Assembly (NCBI GenBank): GCA_026874595.1 | Contig: CM049315.1 | Span: 68,831,916-68,895,915 of the forward strand | Source: Sipunculus nudus | Lineage: Eukaryota; Annelida; Sipuncula; Golfingiida; Sipunculidae | Direction: 5' to 3' | DNA length: 64,000 nt | In this document: positions 24,529 to 35,137 of the stretch, piece after piece | Position numbering within the stretch: position 1 is the stretch's first letter | Layout of the letters: every line of letters begins with the position of its first letter | Translations under genes and position numbers: made by a program | Notes under the pieces: generated by a model | What the model was told of the DNA's origin: nothing | Databases searched by the model: none | Seen by the model: only the letters and a program-made list of their open reading frames with translations

Positions 24529-25797
24529 TTAACTTGAGTTGCCCCAGGACGCTAGAGTTGCATAATCCACTCTGTGTTTAAATCTAGGCGACCTGCGGGG
24601 CTGAATACTGGGGTTTTGCTCATTTAAATATCGCTGTTGTCTAATTGGACAGTCGGCGGCCACGTGATATGGCTGCGCACATTCATAGCACACAGGTTCA
24701 CCATTTTTAGTCCAAGCGAGCGGATTGGTGAATCGGATGTTTCGCTTTGTTTTCATGCGACCGATGGGTTGGTGATCGTTGACCGCCGGGGTATTATGGT
24801 AATGAGGTGCGGGTGACACCTTTGTTGGGGCAGGGGGTGATTGAGCGCTAGAACTAATTACCTCTGTCGTGTCCGTTGATTGCGCAAGTGTGGAGTGGTG
24901 TTGTTTGCAGGGACCTTTGTGACACGGGTGATTGTGATTAGGCAATTTGCACCTGGGTCTTTGTAATCTGGCCGGCTTTGGGGTGTGGGGCGATTGTGAT
25001 TGTACCTTTGTGTGGCATTTGGTTTGCTTGACCTGGCCCTGTGTGTCTTTGTGACACGCCGGATATTGGTTAGGCAATTGGCACCTGGGCTTGTGCACAT
25101 TTGGCGCGGTCGTTAGTCGGCCGGCTGGCGCTGGAGTATTATGCAATCTGGAATGATCTTTAGTCGGGCGTGTTGTTTCGCTGGCCGGGCCCTGTTTGTT
25201 CAGCTGTGAAGCCTGGACTGATCTACATGTCTTTCGCAAGGTGCGAGTGGTCATGCAAAGATTCTGTCCTTTGTGTTTCGGGCGGACCGGCAAAGATTTA
25301 ATACCGCTGGGGTTATTTCTTTGCTGCTGGCCCGTTTGTGATCTTTTTGGTCGTGGTGGGTGTGAATTCCATGCTATATTATCCGAGACCTTTGTGACTT
25401 TCGACCTGTGGACTGTTTTTGTGTGCCCTGTGTGGGCATGTTGTAAATTACATGTAGTACCTTTTGTGCGGGTGACGATCCACTGGGGATCACATTTGCT
25501 GGTGAATGTAAGAGGTTTTTCCGCCTTTACTACCACGTGGTCACCCTCCCGTAAAATGGGTGCAGTTGGCATATTTTCGGACTTTAACCGATCATTTATT
25601 CTACTCTGTTTGATCTCTTCATTAGCTTTTTCCCATGCCTCATTAAGTGCCCGTAATCTTAGTGTTGTGCTTGGGAATGATTTTTGCATATTTTGCCAAG
25701 TGTTTAAAGGGGCTCTGGGGTGCCTTCCATACATTAAAAAAATACGGACTGTAACCAGTTGATTTACTGGGCGTGATGCGGTGACCGTACAAAACAT
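24529..25797 (-). pseudogene. integrase C-terminal region with CCHC zinc knuckle (separated from pol by a frameshift)
   Basis: A 422-codon open frame whose start overlaps the end of the polymerase frame. The first part (MYGRHPR, then EGDHVVVK and a basic SH3-like stretch) is the expected C-terminal portion of a Gypsy integrase. It is followed by about 200 residues rich in Lys, Arg, Thr and Pro. Near the end is a zinc knuckle CX2CX4HX4C (CYECAQPYHVAADC, about residues 360-373), and then RRSPRFKHR. Zinc knuckles usually sit in Gag; here one lies at the Pol C-terminus. Separation from the main polymerase frame is by a +1 change at a homopolymer near 25735. Confidence 0.75.
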
Positions 25798-28579
25798 CAG
25801 CTAGAACGTCCTCCCAGCAATAGGGTTGATTTTGCACAGCTTTTGCTATCATATCTTTAATTGTCCGGTTAGCCCGTTCAGTTTTACCGTTACTGGCTGG
25901 GTGGTAGGGGGTTGTGCGGGACTGCTCAATATTAAGCTCGGCTAAGTAATCGCACCAGGCCTTAGCAGTAAATTCTGCTCCATTATCATGAACTATACGT
26001 CGCGGGGCGTCATGCCGCGCGAGGTATTCATTGTGGAATGCATACCACACACTTTTATTTGTTTTGTCCGGAATCGGATAGGCTTCCACCCACCCCGTTA
26101 AGTGACAAATAATAACCAGGATGTACTTGTTATTATTAGAGGACTGGACGAAGGGTCCGATTAGGTCCATGCCTATAATTTCTGCCGGGCTATTCGGGAT
26201 AGGCATTTCTCCAATTGGCACTTTGTCATGGGGCGTCTTTTGAAGTATACAGACTGGGCATGTTGATATAAAGTCTGTAACAGCCCGTCGCATGTTGGGA
26301 AAAGAATAAGCTTCTTTTAACCTGAGCATTGTCTTTTCTATCCCCAAGTGCCCTACTTGGCTGTGTGCGTTTGAGATCACCTGATGGTGGAAGGTAGGGG
26401 GTAAAACCAACCGGGGGTGCATAGGGTTCAGAGGGTCAGGTGATGTAGTGTCATATAGCAAGTCATCAATAATGCAGGAGTTAGGGTTAGTCTGCGCGAC
26501 AGCCCGATTGCGCTGTGTGCCTAAATAAAGTCTCTGATCTTCTTTCACTTTTTGTATATCTAAATTGTCATATGGATGCCTGGGGCTATGCAACTCTGCC
26601 CCGTCGCTATCAATCATGGCCAGTTCCGGTGTGTTTGGAAGGGGAGCCGAATTAGGAAGGCGGCTCAACATGTCAGCCTTCACGTTTAACTCGCCCTTTC
26701 TGTACACGATTTTCGTGTTAAATTCAGCGAGAGTTAGCGCCCAACGCTGTACCCTGCTGTTGTTGATTTTGGATGAGAATATCCCACAAAGGGGAGAATG
26801 GTCTACATACGCCGTATGGGGGCTACCATATAGATATGGATTTAATTTCGTGAGGCAGTACATGAGAGCCAAGCCCTCTTTCTCTATGACAGGGTACCTC
26901 TTTTGTGTGTCAGATAGCTGATGGGAGACATATTCTATGACATATTCGATCCCATCCTCATGCTCTTGAACTAGGACCCCACCTATAGCGCTGTCGGATG
27001 CGTCAGTGTACAATTTATATTCCAGGTCAGTCCTAGGGTAGGCCATGACTTTGGCTGAAACTAGCAAGTTTTTTAACTTTTCAAAAGCCCGTTGGCGGGC
27101 ATCGGTCCATGAACATTTTGCTTTTTTCTTAGTGAGTTCAACAAGGGGGCCGGCTACTTGTGCATAGTTAGGCATGAATTGCCGATAATAGCCAGTCATG
27201 CCCAAGAACGATCTGATGCCCTTTTTGGTCGTGGGCGGCGCCATATTGGCTACCGCAGCTGTTTTATCAGGGTCGGGGGCTCGGCCGCCGGCCGAAATGA
27301 TGTGACCTAGCAATTTTACAGAGGGGAGCGCGAAATGGCATTTTGATGGCTTCAATTTGAGACCATACCGCTGGAGGCACTCGAACACCCGCCTGAGGTG
27401 GGTTATGTGTTCTTCCGGTGTTTTTGAGAAAACGACGATGTCGTCTATGTATACCATAGCAAATTTCCCTAAGAGGGCTTCCTCTAAACAGCGTTGAATC
27501 TGTCTTTGGAAGTGCGGTGGGCTGTTCGTGGCCCCGAACGGGACCCGTAAGAATTCATATTGGCCGCAATGCGTGACAAAAGCCGTCTTTGCTATGGATT
27601 CTTTGGACATAGCTAACTGGTGGTACCCGCTTTTCAGATCTAAGGTAGTGAAAATGGTTGCTCCTTGCAGGGAATCAAATATGTCCTGAATCCGGGGCAG
27701 GGGGAACCTATCATTTACTGTAACAGCATTCAAGCGACGGTAATCGACGCAGAAGCGCACCTCCGAAGTGCCCGATTTTGGTACTAACGTGACGGGAGAG
27801 GCCCAAGGGGACCTTGAGGGGCGGATAACTCCATTTTTTAGCATTTTCTCAACTTCCTGCTCAATTAGTTGACGCTTGGCTAAAGGGGCTCGATATGGGC
27901 GTTGTGCAATTGGCGGGCCTTCTGTTTCAATTCTCATGGGTTCTAAGGTACAGAGGGGCATGGGGCCATCAGGGTGGGCAAAAACTTCTTGAAATTCATT
28001 AAGAAGTTTGTCAATAGGGGGGGTTTTATTCGTTGGGATGGTGTGAAAAATGCCGGGAGATTGAACCGGGGGCTCCCGGATGAAAGGGTACTGTATGCCA
28101 AACCATTTGAGCCGGGAAAATTCGAAATCAATGTGACTTTCTCCCAGGTCCAAAGCATCACTACCGATGATAATTTCATGCGGCAAGTCATGAACAACAA
28201 AGAAAAATAAGGGCGGAAGGTGGTTGAATTGTACATATGTTACACCACGGACCCCCAATTGTGTGCCTGTGATCGCCTGCAGCCCATGTGGGGGAGAATT
28301 TAGAACTAAATGGGGGTTTAAATTTTTCAATCTCTGAAACACATTGAACCGTATCAAACTACGGGATGCCCCTGTGTCTAACAAGGCCTGAAATGAAGGT
28401 TTTTGAAAATGTAATAGGAGGAAGGGGCGACCCTGGGGTGTTGATACGGTGCTTACAAGTTTTTTGGCTGGGACATGGAGTAATCTACTGCAGTGTCCTG
28501 ATCTATAGGTTGGGCTAGGACCTGTTTCTGGGCGGGTTCTGCACAACAATGTGGCGCTTGTGTACAACAGTGACAACAC
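25643..28579 (-). CDS. pol: Ty3/Gypsy polymerase: protease, reverse transcriptase, RNase H, integrase
   Basis: A 978-codon open frame. Aspartic protease motif LLDTGAS at residues 66-72. Reverse transcriptase with the FCVDYRRLNAVT block and the catalytic YIDD at about residue 375. RNase H with LYTDASDSA at about 525. Integrase with an HHCC zinc finger (HSQVGHLG...CPVC) and the catalytic triad in GMDLIGPF (about 803), HDNGAEF (about 863) and NGKTERANR (about 897). It overlaps the end of the gag remnant (28453-28579) in a different frame, the usual gag-pol arrangement. The last 30 or so codons are out of frame: after the conserved STGYSPYFF the normal continuation is in the next frame, so the frameshift cuts off the integrase C-terminal domain. 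Otherwise the frame is open, suggesting relatively recent activity. Confidence 0.92.
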   Translation of the reverse strand: MLSLLYTSATLLCRTRPETGPSPTYRSGHCSRLLHVPAKKLVSTVSTPQGRPFLLLHFQKPSFQALLDTGASRSLIRFNVFQRLKNLNPHLVLNSPPHGLQAITGTQLGVRGVTYVQFNHLPPLFFFVVHDLPHEIIIGSDALDLGESHIDFEFSRLKWFGIQYPFIREPPVQSPGIFHTIPTNKTPPIDKLLNEFQEVFAHPDGPMPLCTLEPMRIETEGPPIAQRPYRAPLAKRQLIEQEVEKMLKNGVIRPSRSPWASPVTLVPKSGTSEVRFCVDYRRLNAVTVNDRFPLPRIQDIFDSLQGATIFTTLDLKSGYHQLAMSKESIAKTAFVTHCGQYEFLRVPFGATNSPPHFQRQIQRCLEEALLGKFAMVYIDDIVVFSKTPEEHITHLRRVFECLQRYGLKLKPSKCHFALPSVKLLGHIISAGGRAPDPDKTAAVANMAPPTTKKGIRSFLGMTGYYRQFMPNYAQVAGPLVELTKKKAKCSWTDARQRAFEKLKNLLVSAKVMAYPRTDLEYKLYTDASDSAIGGVLVQEHEDGIEYVIEYVSHQLSDTQKRYPVIEKEGLALMYCLTKLNPYLYGSPHTAYVDHSPLCGIFSSKINNSRVQRWALTLAEFNTKIVYRKGELNVKADMLSRLPNSAPLPNTPELAMIDSDGAELHSPRHPYDNLDIQKVKEDQRLYLGTQRNRAVAQTNPNSCIIDDLLYDTTSPDPLNPMHPRLVLPPTFHHQVISNAHSQVGHLGIEKTMLRLKEAYSFPNMRRAVTDFISTCPVCILQKTPHDKVPIGEMPIPNSPAEIIGMDLIGPFVQSSNNNKYILVIICHLTGWVEAYPIPDKTNKSVWYAFHNEYLARHDAPRRIVHDNGAEFTAKAWCDYLAELNIEQSRTTPYHPASNGKTERANRTIKDMIAKAVQNQPYCWEDVLADVLYGHRITPSKSTGYSPYFFNVWKAPQSPFKHLAKYAKIIPKHNTKITGT

Positions 28580-28840
28580 GTTTGATGTTCACAGACCGTA
28601 TCCTCTACGACGTGCACCATGGGCTCAATATTTCTACGGCGCGGCTCATTAACCGAGCCGGTATTAACGGGGGCGCGGCCACGTGGAGCGTAGCGGTGTT
28701 GCCTAGAGGGGTTTCGAGGCTGGGCGTACCCACGGGGTGAATAATTGGTCCGGCGCGAGGCCGGCGGAACGTGACGCGCAAGGTCACGTTTTAATGACAG
28801 GCACTCGGCTTTGATTGGAAGAGTGGAACCCTTTTCTTTT
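28453..28840 (-). pseudogene. gag: gag C-terminal remnant
   Basis: An open frame whose last about 115 residues are Arg/Pro-rich with a Cys/His-rich stretch (CEHQTCCHCCTQAPHCC). It ends just after the pol frame begins. The N-terminal capsid part is absent; beyond about 28840 the sequence is non-coding and AT-repeat rich. Assignment as Gag rests on position and composition, not on a recognised capsid domain. Confidence 0.55.
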
Positions 28841-28985
28841 TTGGAATAATGTGGTTCAAAGAACCACAAAATAATTGCAGTTCTGTCACTTGCACTGGTT
28901 ATCTTTTTTATACAACAGAAATGTATTATAACATCGTACATTTTCCATTTTGTTCAAAGTAGATCGAAGTTTGTAAAAATTTCCC

Positions 28986-29018
<33 letters not shown>

Positions 29019-29041
29019 TATGTATGTTATATGTATATATG

Positions 29042-29106
<65 letters not shown>
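28986..29106. repeat. (TA)n microsatellite pair
   Basis: Two long TA arrays (about 28986-29013 and 29047-29105) separated by an imperfect ATATGT stretch. Confidence 0.95.
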
Positions 29107-29111
<5 letters not shown>

Positions 29112-29419
29112 GTGGTCTAAATAAAGCTATGCCCGCTACTATGGTTTATAATGAATTCCCAATGATTCTTGGTCACATGATGGTCTTGTTCCATAGGGTA
29201 AGCGTTAAGACGACAACATCTATATGCCGGAAACTATCAAGTAGAGCTGAAAACGCGTCAGGATTTGGAGTCTACGCTTCAGGATGTAAACAGTTGGATG
29301 ATGGCAATAAAGACAGAATTCGTTATTTTTTTATCTAGAAAGATGCTTAGTGAATCGAAATGGGACAAACTTAATGGTACCGGTGATATTTTTTAAGGTC
29401 TGAATCTGTAAAACATCTG

Positions 29420-30025
29420 GAGTGCAACTAGACAATGAGTTGAACTTCAAGAAACACAGCGCATCTAAGTGTCAGGCTGCGATGCCTAATCTCTTAAGAA
29501 TTAAAAATATTAGATCATATTTGACTTTGGAGGCATGTAAAATATTTATGTCTGCTTTAGTATTATCACATCTGGATTATGCAATTGCAATTCTTTGTGG
29601 ATTACCAGAGTGCACCATTCACAAATTACAAGTAGTGCAAAATATTGCCGCCAGGATCACTCTGAATAGAAGTAAATACTGCAGTGCCACACAGTGCTTC
29701 AAGGACCTGCATTGGCTGACCCTTAAATATAGGATACAATACAAAGTGCTTGTACTGGTATTTAAATGTGTTAAGGGAGAAGCGCCAGGTTACCTGATAG
29801 ATTATTTGCATACATATAAACCATCTAGAGCTGGTTTAAGATCAAGTGTTAGTATTGCAAATGATCCTCTCATCCCGTTTTGTGCCAAGAAGACCCATGC
29901 TGAAAGACCAGTGTCGGTGGTCCAAGGCTTTGGAATTCTCTACCGGTGGACATAAGATGTTGTGATACTCTTAATAATTTTAAAATTTGTTTTAAGACAC
30001 ATTTATTTAGTCTTATATGATATCT
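29420..30025 (+). pseudogene. LINE reverse transcriptase C-terminal fragment
   Basis: The open frame to 29955 carries the typical tail of jockey/CR1-clade polymerases: QLDNELNFKKH, then ALVLSHLDYA, LQVVQNIAAR, LHWLTLKYRIQYKVL and PGYL...YKPSR. The next conserved piece (a PVDIR...FKTHLF-like stretch, to about 30020) is in another frame, so it is frameshifted. The endonuclease and catalytic RT core are absent. It is a dead 5'-truncated copy. Confidence 0.85.
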
Positions 30026-30199
30026 GATTTGGACTCTCATTCCAACTTTTTACTTTAAAGGTAATGTTTTTTCAGTGACGCAGGAACTTTTCATCATGAC
30101 TACTTTAATGTTTTATTTTCAGCTTTTAGATGTGAAGCGCAAATGGAGACTAATATGTATTGAGTTATAGCGCTAAATATAATGAATATATTTACATTT

Positions 30200-31035
30200 A
30201 CATTTACGTTATTAAGTTTTATAGTTTCGGAGATATGGCCCAAAAGATTATGTTGTTGTGTTCCGATTGCAGCGCCCCTAGCGGCCATATCCCGAAAATG
30301 AAAAATCACTTCCGAGATATGTGTGACATAAGATGTATCAGTTTCAAAAGGATTCCTGCAAAACTGTAGCCTGTAGAATGCTATATGTAAGACACAAGCA
30401 CCAGCAAGAAGGCAAAATTGAGGACAACTGACAGACAGACAAACTGAAAAAGCGACACAAAGTTGAGACAAGATGACTAGAATAAGAATAAGCTATAGTT
30501 TATGTTATTTAGGTTTATAGTTTTGGAGTTATAGCCAAGAGATGATATGTTGAAGTGATTTATGTGAAGCGCCCCCTAGCGGCTATTTTCTGAAACTGAA
30601 ATAAACTTTCGAGATATTATTGTATGCCATAAGATGTATCAGTTTCAAACGGATTCCATCAAAACTGTGGCCTGCAGAATGCTATATGTAAGACAAAAGA
30701 ACCAACAAGAAGGCGAAATTGAGGACAACTGGCAGACAGACAAAAATACTGACAAAATGACACAAAGTTGAGAAAAATGAATAAACCATATTACGAAGAA
30801 GACACAGAGGATGAAAATGAGCTTATGTTTGTGAAGATAGGACCAATATTGACAAAGTAATGATGAAGATAAAATTTTTTTGACGTTTTTTGATGACATT
30901 GATCTTTGACCTACGAATACCAAAAGCAAAAGGCTTCCAGGACTTTTTCAGATCGATTGCTACAAAATTGTAGCCAGGATAGAACTGATAAAAAGACACA
31001 TTAACACACCCACAAACAGACATACGCGACTGACC
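30200..31035. repeat. direct repeat, about 300-bp units
   Basis: Unit at about 30210-30445 and unit at about 30510-30755 share GCGCCCCTAGCGGC/GCGCCCCCTAGCGGC, CATAAGATGTATCAGTTTCA, AGAATGCTATATGTAAGAC and GAAATTGAGGACAACTG blocks. A more diverged third piece (30890-31035) keeps the AAAATTGTAGCCAGGATAG and ACACATT...CAGACAT parts. No coding capacity. Confidence 0.65.
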
Positions 31036-32762
31036 GACATGCTTGTCTAAATCGAAGATTCATACCCCTAGGTTTACAATGGAATGTTCCAGATCATTGA
31101 TATAAACTTGATAGAAAACCATACGTCTATTCATACGAATTCTTCAGACTGACCGAGTGCTACCTCTCTACAAGACATGTGGCGCAAACTCCAACACTAT
31201 TAGCTTATATTCATTGTAAACCGTTCCATTGATACATAACAGGGTCTTGTTTGTTCACAGTTATCGGATCGACCATTTCGGCTTTGCTTCTAGTGGCGAC
31301 TAAATCACCAGGAAAAGGTTCAGCTTTGATGGGATATACAGGGCACTGTATAAAATCATCTTTTCTTTTTAGAATATAACCTTGAAATGAATATTTATAA
31401 ATGAGTTTATGGAGTTTAAAAATTTAAGAATACGAGCAGTGACTATGGTCGAAATACAAAGAATTGTGAAAATAAATGTCTGCACCAACAATGACTATAC
31501 AAAGCGTCCTCCCATAGCTACCGATTTTTTTTTATTCGAAAATTATTTTATTTGACATTCGCCAGGATCTGGAATGCTATTGTAGGCATAAATGATAATA
31601 GAAAGCTGAATAATCGACCATTTTTCTTGATCTTTACATCCACCGAATCTGGACCGCTATTGTCGTCATAAATTATGAAAGATGGCTAAATAAAACATTT
31701 TTTTTGTTCTTTCATTACATCTGCCGAATGTTGTGGCCGGATAAAAATCAGCTGGAAGGTCCTTGACATTGTCAAGGATTTCTGCAGCCGATATTCCCTG
31801 CCAGATTAAAGAAAAAATAATCCGGCCGGCGGCACCCTCACATCTACCGTTCCTACCGATCGATTCGGAAATAAAATGGTAGATGGTAGGCCGGCTTAAT
31901 ATCGGTTCCCACTCACATTGGAAGAAAACAAGCTGGGTTCTCGCATAACACAAACTGGACTTCTCGTCTAGCAGTGACAGCATATGGTAACAGCGCATGT
32001 TCTATGCAACCAGATACACAATCAAAAGTGGTCGTGGGCTGCTGCAGAAACTCGGATCGACCCGTCAGTCCTTCCCTTCGATATTTCAGGTGAAATAAGT
32101 AGAAATTTATAAAACGTCACAGTTAATAATGTATGATCAAATGACACGCACCTTGTCGACTTCGGGCAAAAGCGAAGGTTATTTAAAGTCATTTAAGGAG
32201 CTTACTTAAACCATTGGTTTAATTTTAATTACTAAACTACCCAAAGCCCTCTTTTTCAGTAAATACATTAAACGTGTACTAAAACGCAATACACATGCAG
32301 GACAGGCACTGATGGGAGGCTTAATACCGAATCACACTTTGATATACCAACAAGCATTAACTGAAACCGTGGCAATGTAAATATTTACCAAGAACACTTT
32401 TAAAAAGGGGAAACGTTTAGACTACAAGTAATGCATGTGGACGGTGTAAATTTGTTATTTCGTTATACATTTTTTTTTCAAAATATACTCTGCCTGACAG
32501 CATTATGAATATGTTTTTGTCACAGGTAGAAATGGTTATAAAATAATTAATAATGTACATGTCAGTGGCCTTGTGCAAAGCCATTAACTGTCTTTAATAT
32601 AAAAAAAGGCGTATATGCAGGCTGACCAAGAAATTTGCTAACATGTTTTTTTAATAAAAAAAATGAATAATTACATACAGGTACTTTCCTTGGTGAAATC
32701 GGCGAAACGCGCAGGCTTGCAATGCGTCCCCGTCATTAGTCGGTGTGTTTGATCCTTCCACG
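31036..32762. other. no gene seen; short tandem repeat at 31510-31740
   Basis: Non-coding sequence upstream of discoidin copy A. At 31510-31740 a unit of about 110 bp repeats (GGATCTGGAATGCTATTGTAG.. then GAATCTGGACCGCTATTGTCG..). Any promoter of copy A would lie at the right end; I see no convincing TATA element to name. Confidence 0.4.
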
Positions 32763-33040
32763 ATGTGCTGCCATTTGCTCGGCTTATTCCTGATGTTAAT
32801 GGGTTATACACCGAATGGTTGTCACACACACATCTTCACAGAAATCTTCCAGCAAAAATCAATAAAACTACATTCTGAAGCCGTGATTACAACGGAAAGG
32901 GGCAAAATCATGTGTTTCGCTATATGCGGCAGGAGTTCCTGGTGTTCTGGCGGGACGTACCATCTTAATTCAAACATCTGTACACTTTATTCCAGTGATG
33001 TGGACTCAGACGGTGTTTGGGAGACAATATTTGTTAAAGT

Positions 33041-33042
<2 letters not shown>

Positions 33043-33089
<47 letters not shown>

Positions 33090-33105
33090 AGGGGGGGGGG
33101 GTGTC
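33043..33105. repeat. (GA)n plus poly-G microsatellite just inside intron 1 of copy A
   Basis: A GA array of about 20 units then a G run, starting within 5 bp of the exon 1 splice donor. The same arrangement is at 59626-59670 in copy D. Confidence 0.9.
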
Positions 33106-33295
33106 TACGATACTTTTCAACAATTGAATACATAATGAAAGAGCCAAAGGCAGCAAATTCGGATATAGTGCAGGTTAGGTGAATATATGTGAAGAAAGTT
33201 GAGAGATCTGATTTGCCTCTTATGAACATATATTTCACCTATGAAACATGTTCTTTTGTTAATATCTTAAGTATCGCAAACGTCTTTTTTTTTGT

Positions 33296-34150
33296 TAAAA
33301 TGTTTGTGGAGTTAGCCGCCTCCATTTTTATATCCTGTCTTATTTAATTTTTAATCTATGTTTGACTATCTGCCGAGTTCTGTTTTGGTTTGTGGCAGGG
33401 CGGTAGTTCTTGCTTCCTATCACATTAGTTTATATCCTGCTGTCACACAGGTCCCGTGTACACCGCACCTGTGTGTAATCAGCATCGACATGTGCTAGGA
33501 CATAACACTACCTAACACTCATCCGCCAAATATATTACCGCTCCTCAGTTTTGATTTGAACGCAGAACCTCCTGGCTTTAAATCGCAACATCTTATCAAA
33601 CGAGGGGCTACAAAAATAGAGATATGAAACAGCTGCGCATGATTGAAAAAATTCTCACCGTGATTCGATGAGTGTTTTCTCTGTAATGTTATCCATTTGA
33701 CAAGCTGCCTTCTTTCTTTTCAAGATTTTTTTGGTGTAGGTAACCGCCTCCCTTTTTTAATGATTGCTTAACTAAGTAGTATGTACGTGTACAAGTATGT
33801 ACGTGTACATCTGCAGAGTTCCATTCAGGTTTCGGACAACGTGACAGGGGCATATATACTCTATTATCCTGGTGTCAACCAGGTTCGTTGTTCTACTCCT
33901 GCGAGACCTAGGGGTGTGTCATCCCCATTACTGGGTCATAACACCGAGGAACCACGAAAGGGCTAACTAGTTTGTGAGTGAAACATGGCTGTTGGGCACA
34001 GTCTCTCCATTAAGCTACAGAGCGCTCACCCTGGGTGGGGACCGACCGTGAAAAGTCTCACCGCCTCGGCTAAGATTCGAACTCACGATCTCCCGGCTTT
34101 GTGTCCTCCGCCCTACCCCTTAGCCACAGAAGCCGGGGCTGCCTTCTTTC
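33296..34150 (-). mobile_element. two copies of a tRNA-derived SINE-like repeat
   Basis: Segments about 33296-33620 and about 33720-34150 share blocks in the same order (GTTAGCCGCCTCC/GTAACCGCCTCC, then CTGCAGAGTTC/CTGCCGAGTTC). The right-hand copy ends, on the minus strand, with a tRNA-like head. It has an A-box-like TGGCTAAGGGGTAGGGCG (34126-34109) and a B-box-like GAGTTCGAATCTTAG (34085-34071), consistent with Pol III promotion. Both lie in intron 1 of discoidin copy A. Confidence 0.6.
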
Positions 34151-34330
34151 TTTATTATCTTGTCTTCATTAAATATTATTACATAAACCATGAAAATAAA
34201 AAAAAAATACTTAGGGTTTAGTACGACGAGGTAAAACTATGACGAAATCAATAATATCGTAAAAATGTATGATTCAGACCAAATTGCTCATTTACTTTAA
34301 GATGCTAAACAGTGTTTAACGTGTTTAGTA

Positions 34331-35137
34331 CAGTAAAACCTCGCTTACGACCCCCTCAGTTTGACGACCACCTCAAAGTTACGACCACCTTTTCATGGTC
34401 CCGATTTTTATGCTCTTTAAATCATATTTGTAAACCTCAGAATAGCGGGCACCTCGGTTTACCGTTTAACGACCACTTCTTATGGTCCCAACGGGTGACC
34501 TAAATCTTAACTGTGCGACCGATAAGTACTGAGTAAACGTTGCTTGACCAGGGGTAGCGGGAGGTCAGGCTGAAACCAATGCTTTACACCACTAATTAGT
34601 AAAGGGCAGTAGATGATACGAGTGTGGATCATAGATTATATCGTGTTCGCAGATGATCACACCGGGCCAGGAAAGTTTGCGTCACGCTCTCTTCTCTGTT
34701 ATCAGGCCTGCCGGTAATTATATGATATTATTTTGCATAGGCCCCTTGCTTTGACTAACTCACTGGCTATTAATGAGTTATAATTGGTTAATATTTAATT
34801 CATCATTAGGTTAACTATTCAAAAACAGGTTATTTGCTGGGGAAAGTTTGAATTATACTCCTTTTTTTAAGTATGAATAAATAAAATTATACAAAACATA
34901 TAATCTTTCTTCCCTGTCATATTATGTACAGTAAGGTGGAAAATATAATCGTGCAGTAATTCCAAATTATATCGAATAATTAACTGCCCCTCACAGAGCA
35001 CTAAGAGTTAACATCGGAGGACCAGACGAGCTTTTTTAAGACCCTTGATATAGTCAAGTCTGACTTAAGCGACCACCTCGGAAGTATGAAAACTTTATCG
35101 TGGTCCCATTGGTGGTCGTAATTCCGAGATTTTACTG
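34331..35137. mobile_element. pogo/Tigger-like MITE
   Basis: About 807 bp. The left end is CAGTAAAACCTCGCTTACGA and the right end, on the other strand, is CAGTAAAATCTCGGAATTAC. Both ends are flanked by TA. The CAGTAAAACCTCG terminus and the TA target duplication are characteristic of pogo/Tigger elements. Internal GACCACC words recur at both ends. No transposase frame is present. Confidence 0.8.

Larger units (their letters stand above)
22596..28840 (-). mobile_element. Ty3/Gypsy-type endogenous retroelement with F-type envelope, degenerate
   Basis: Minus-strand order: gag remnant, protease-RT-RNase H-integrase, integrase C-terminal extension, envelope. The domain order RT-RNase H-integrase is that of Ty3/Gypsy elements, and an envelope with a basic cleavage site followed by a LFNFVGDL-type segment is that of errantivirus and baculovirus F proteins. 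The element is broken: gag is missing its N-terminal part and there is no 5' LTR (unrelated AT-repeat DNA begins near 28.85-28.98 kb). The polymerase frame shifts near the integrase end, and the envelope has two frame changes and at least one stop. No LTR pair was found. Confidence 0.85.

Noticed and set aside
25196-25762. 188-codon plus-strand open frame
   Set aside because: Lies opposite the integrase extension of the retroelement; no domain; composition explained by the minus-strand gene.
28549-28740. Plus-strand open frame opposite gag remnant
   Set aside because: Shadow frame of the minus-strand gag region with no motif.
33044-33238. Minus-strand frame with a Leu-Ser repeat
   Set aside because: Translation of the (GA)n array.
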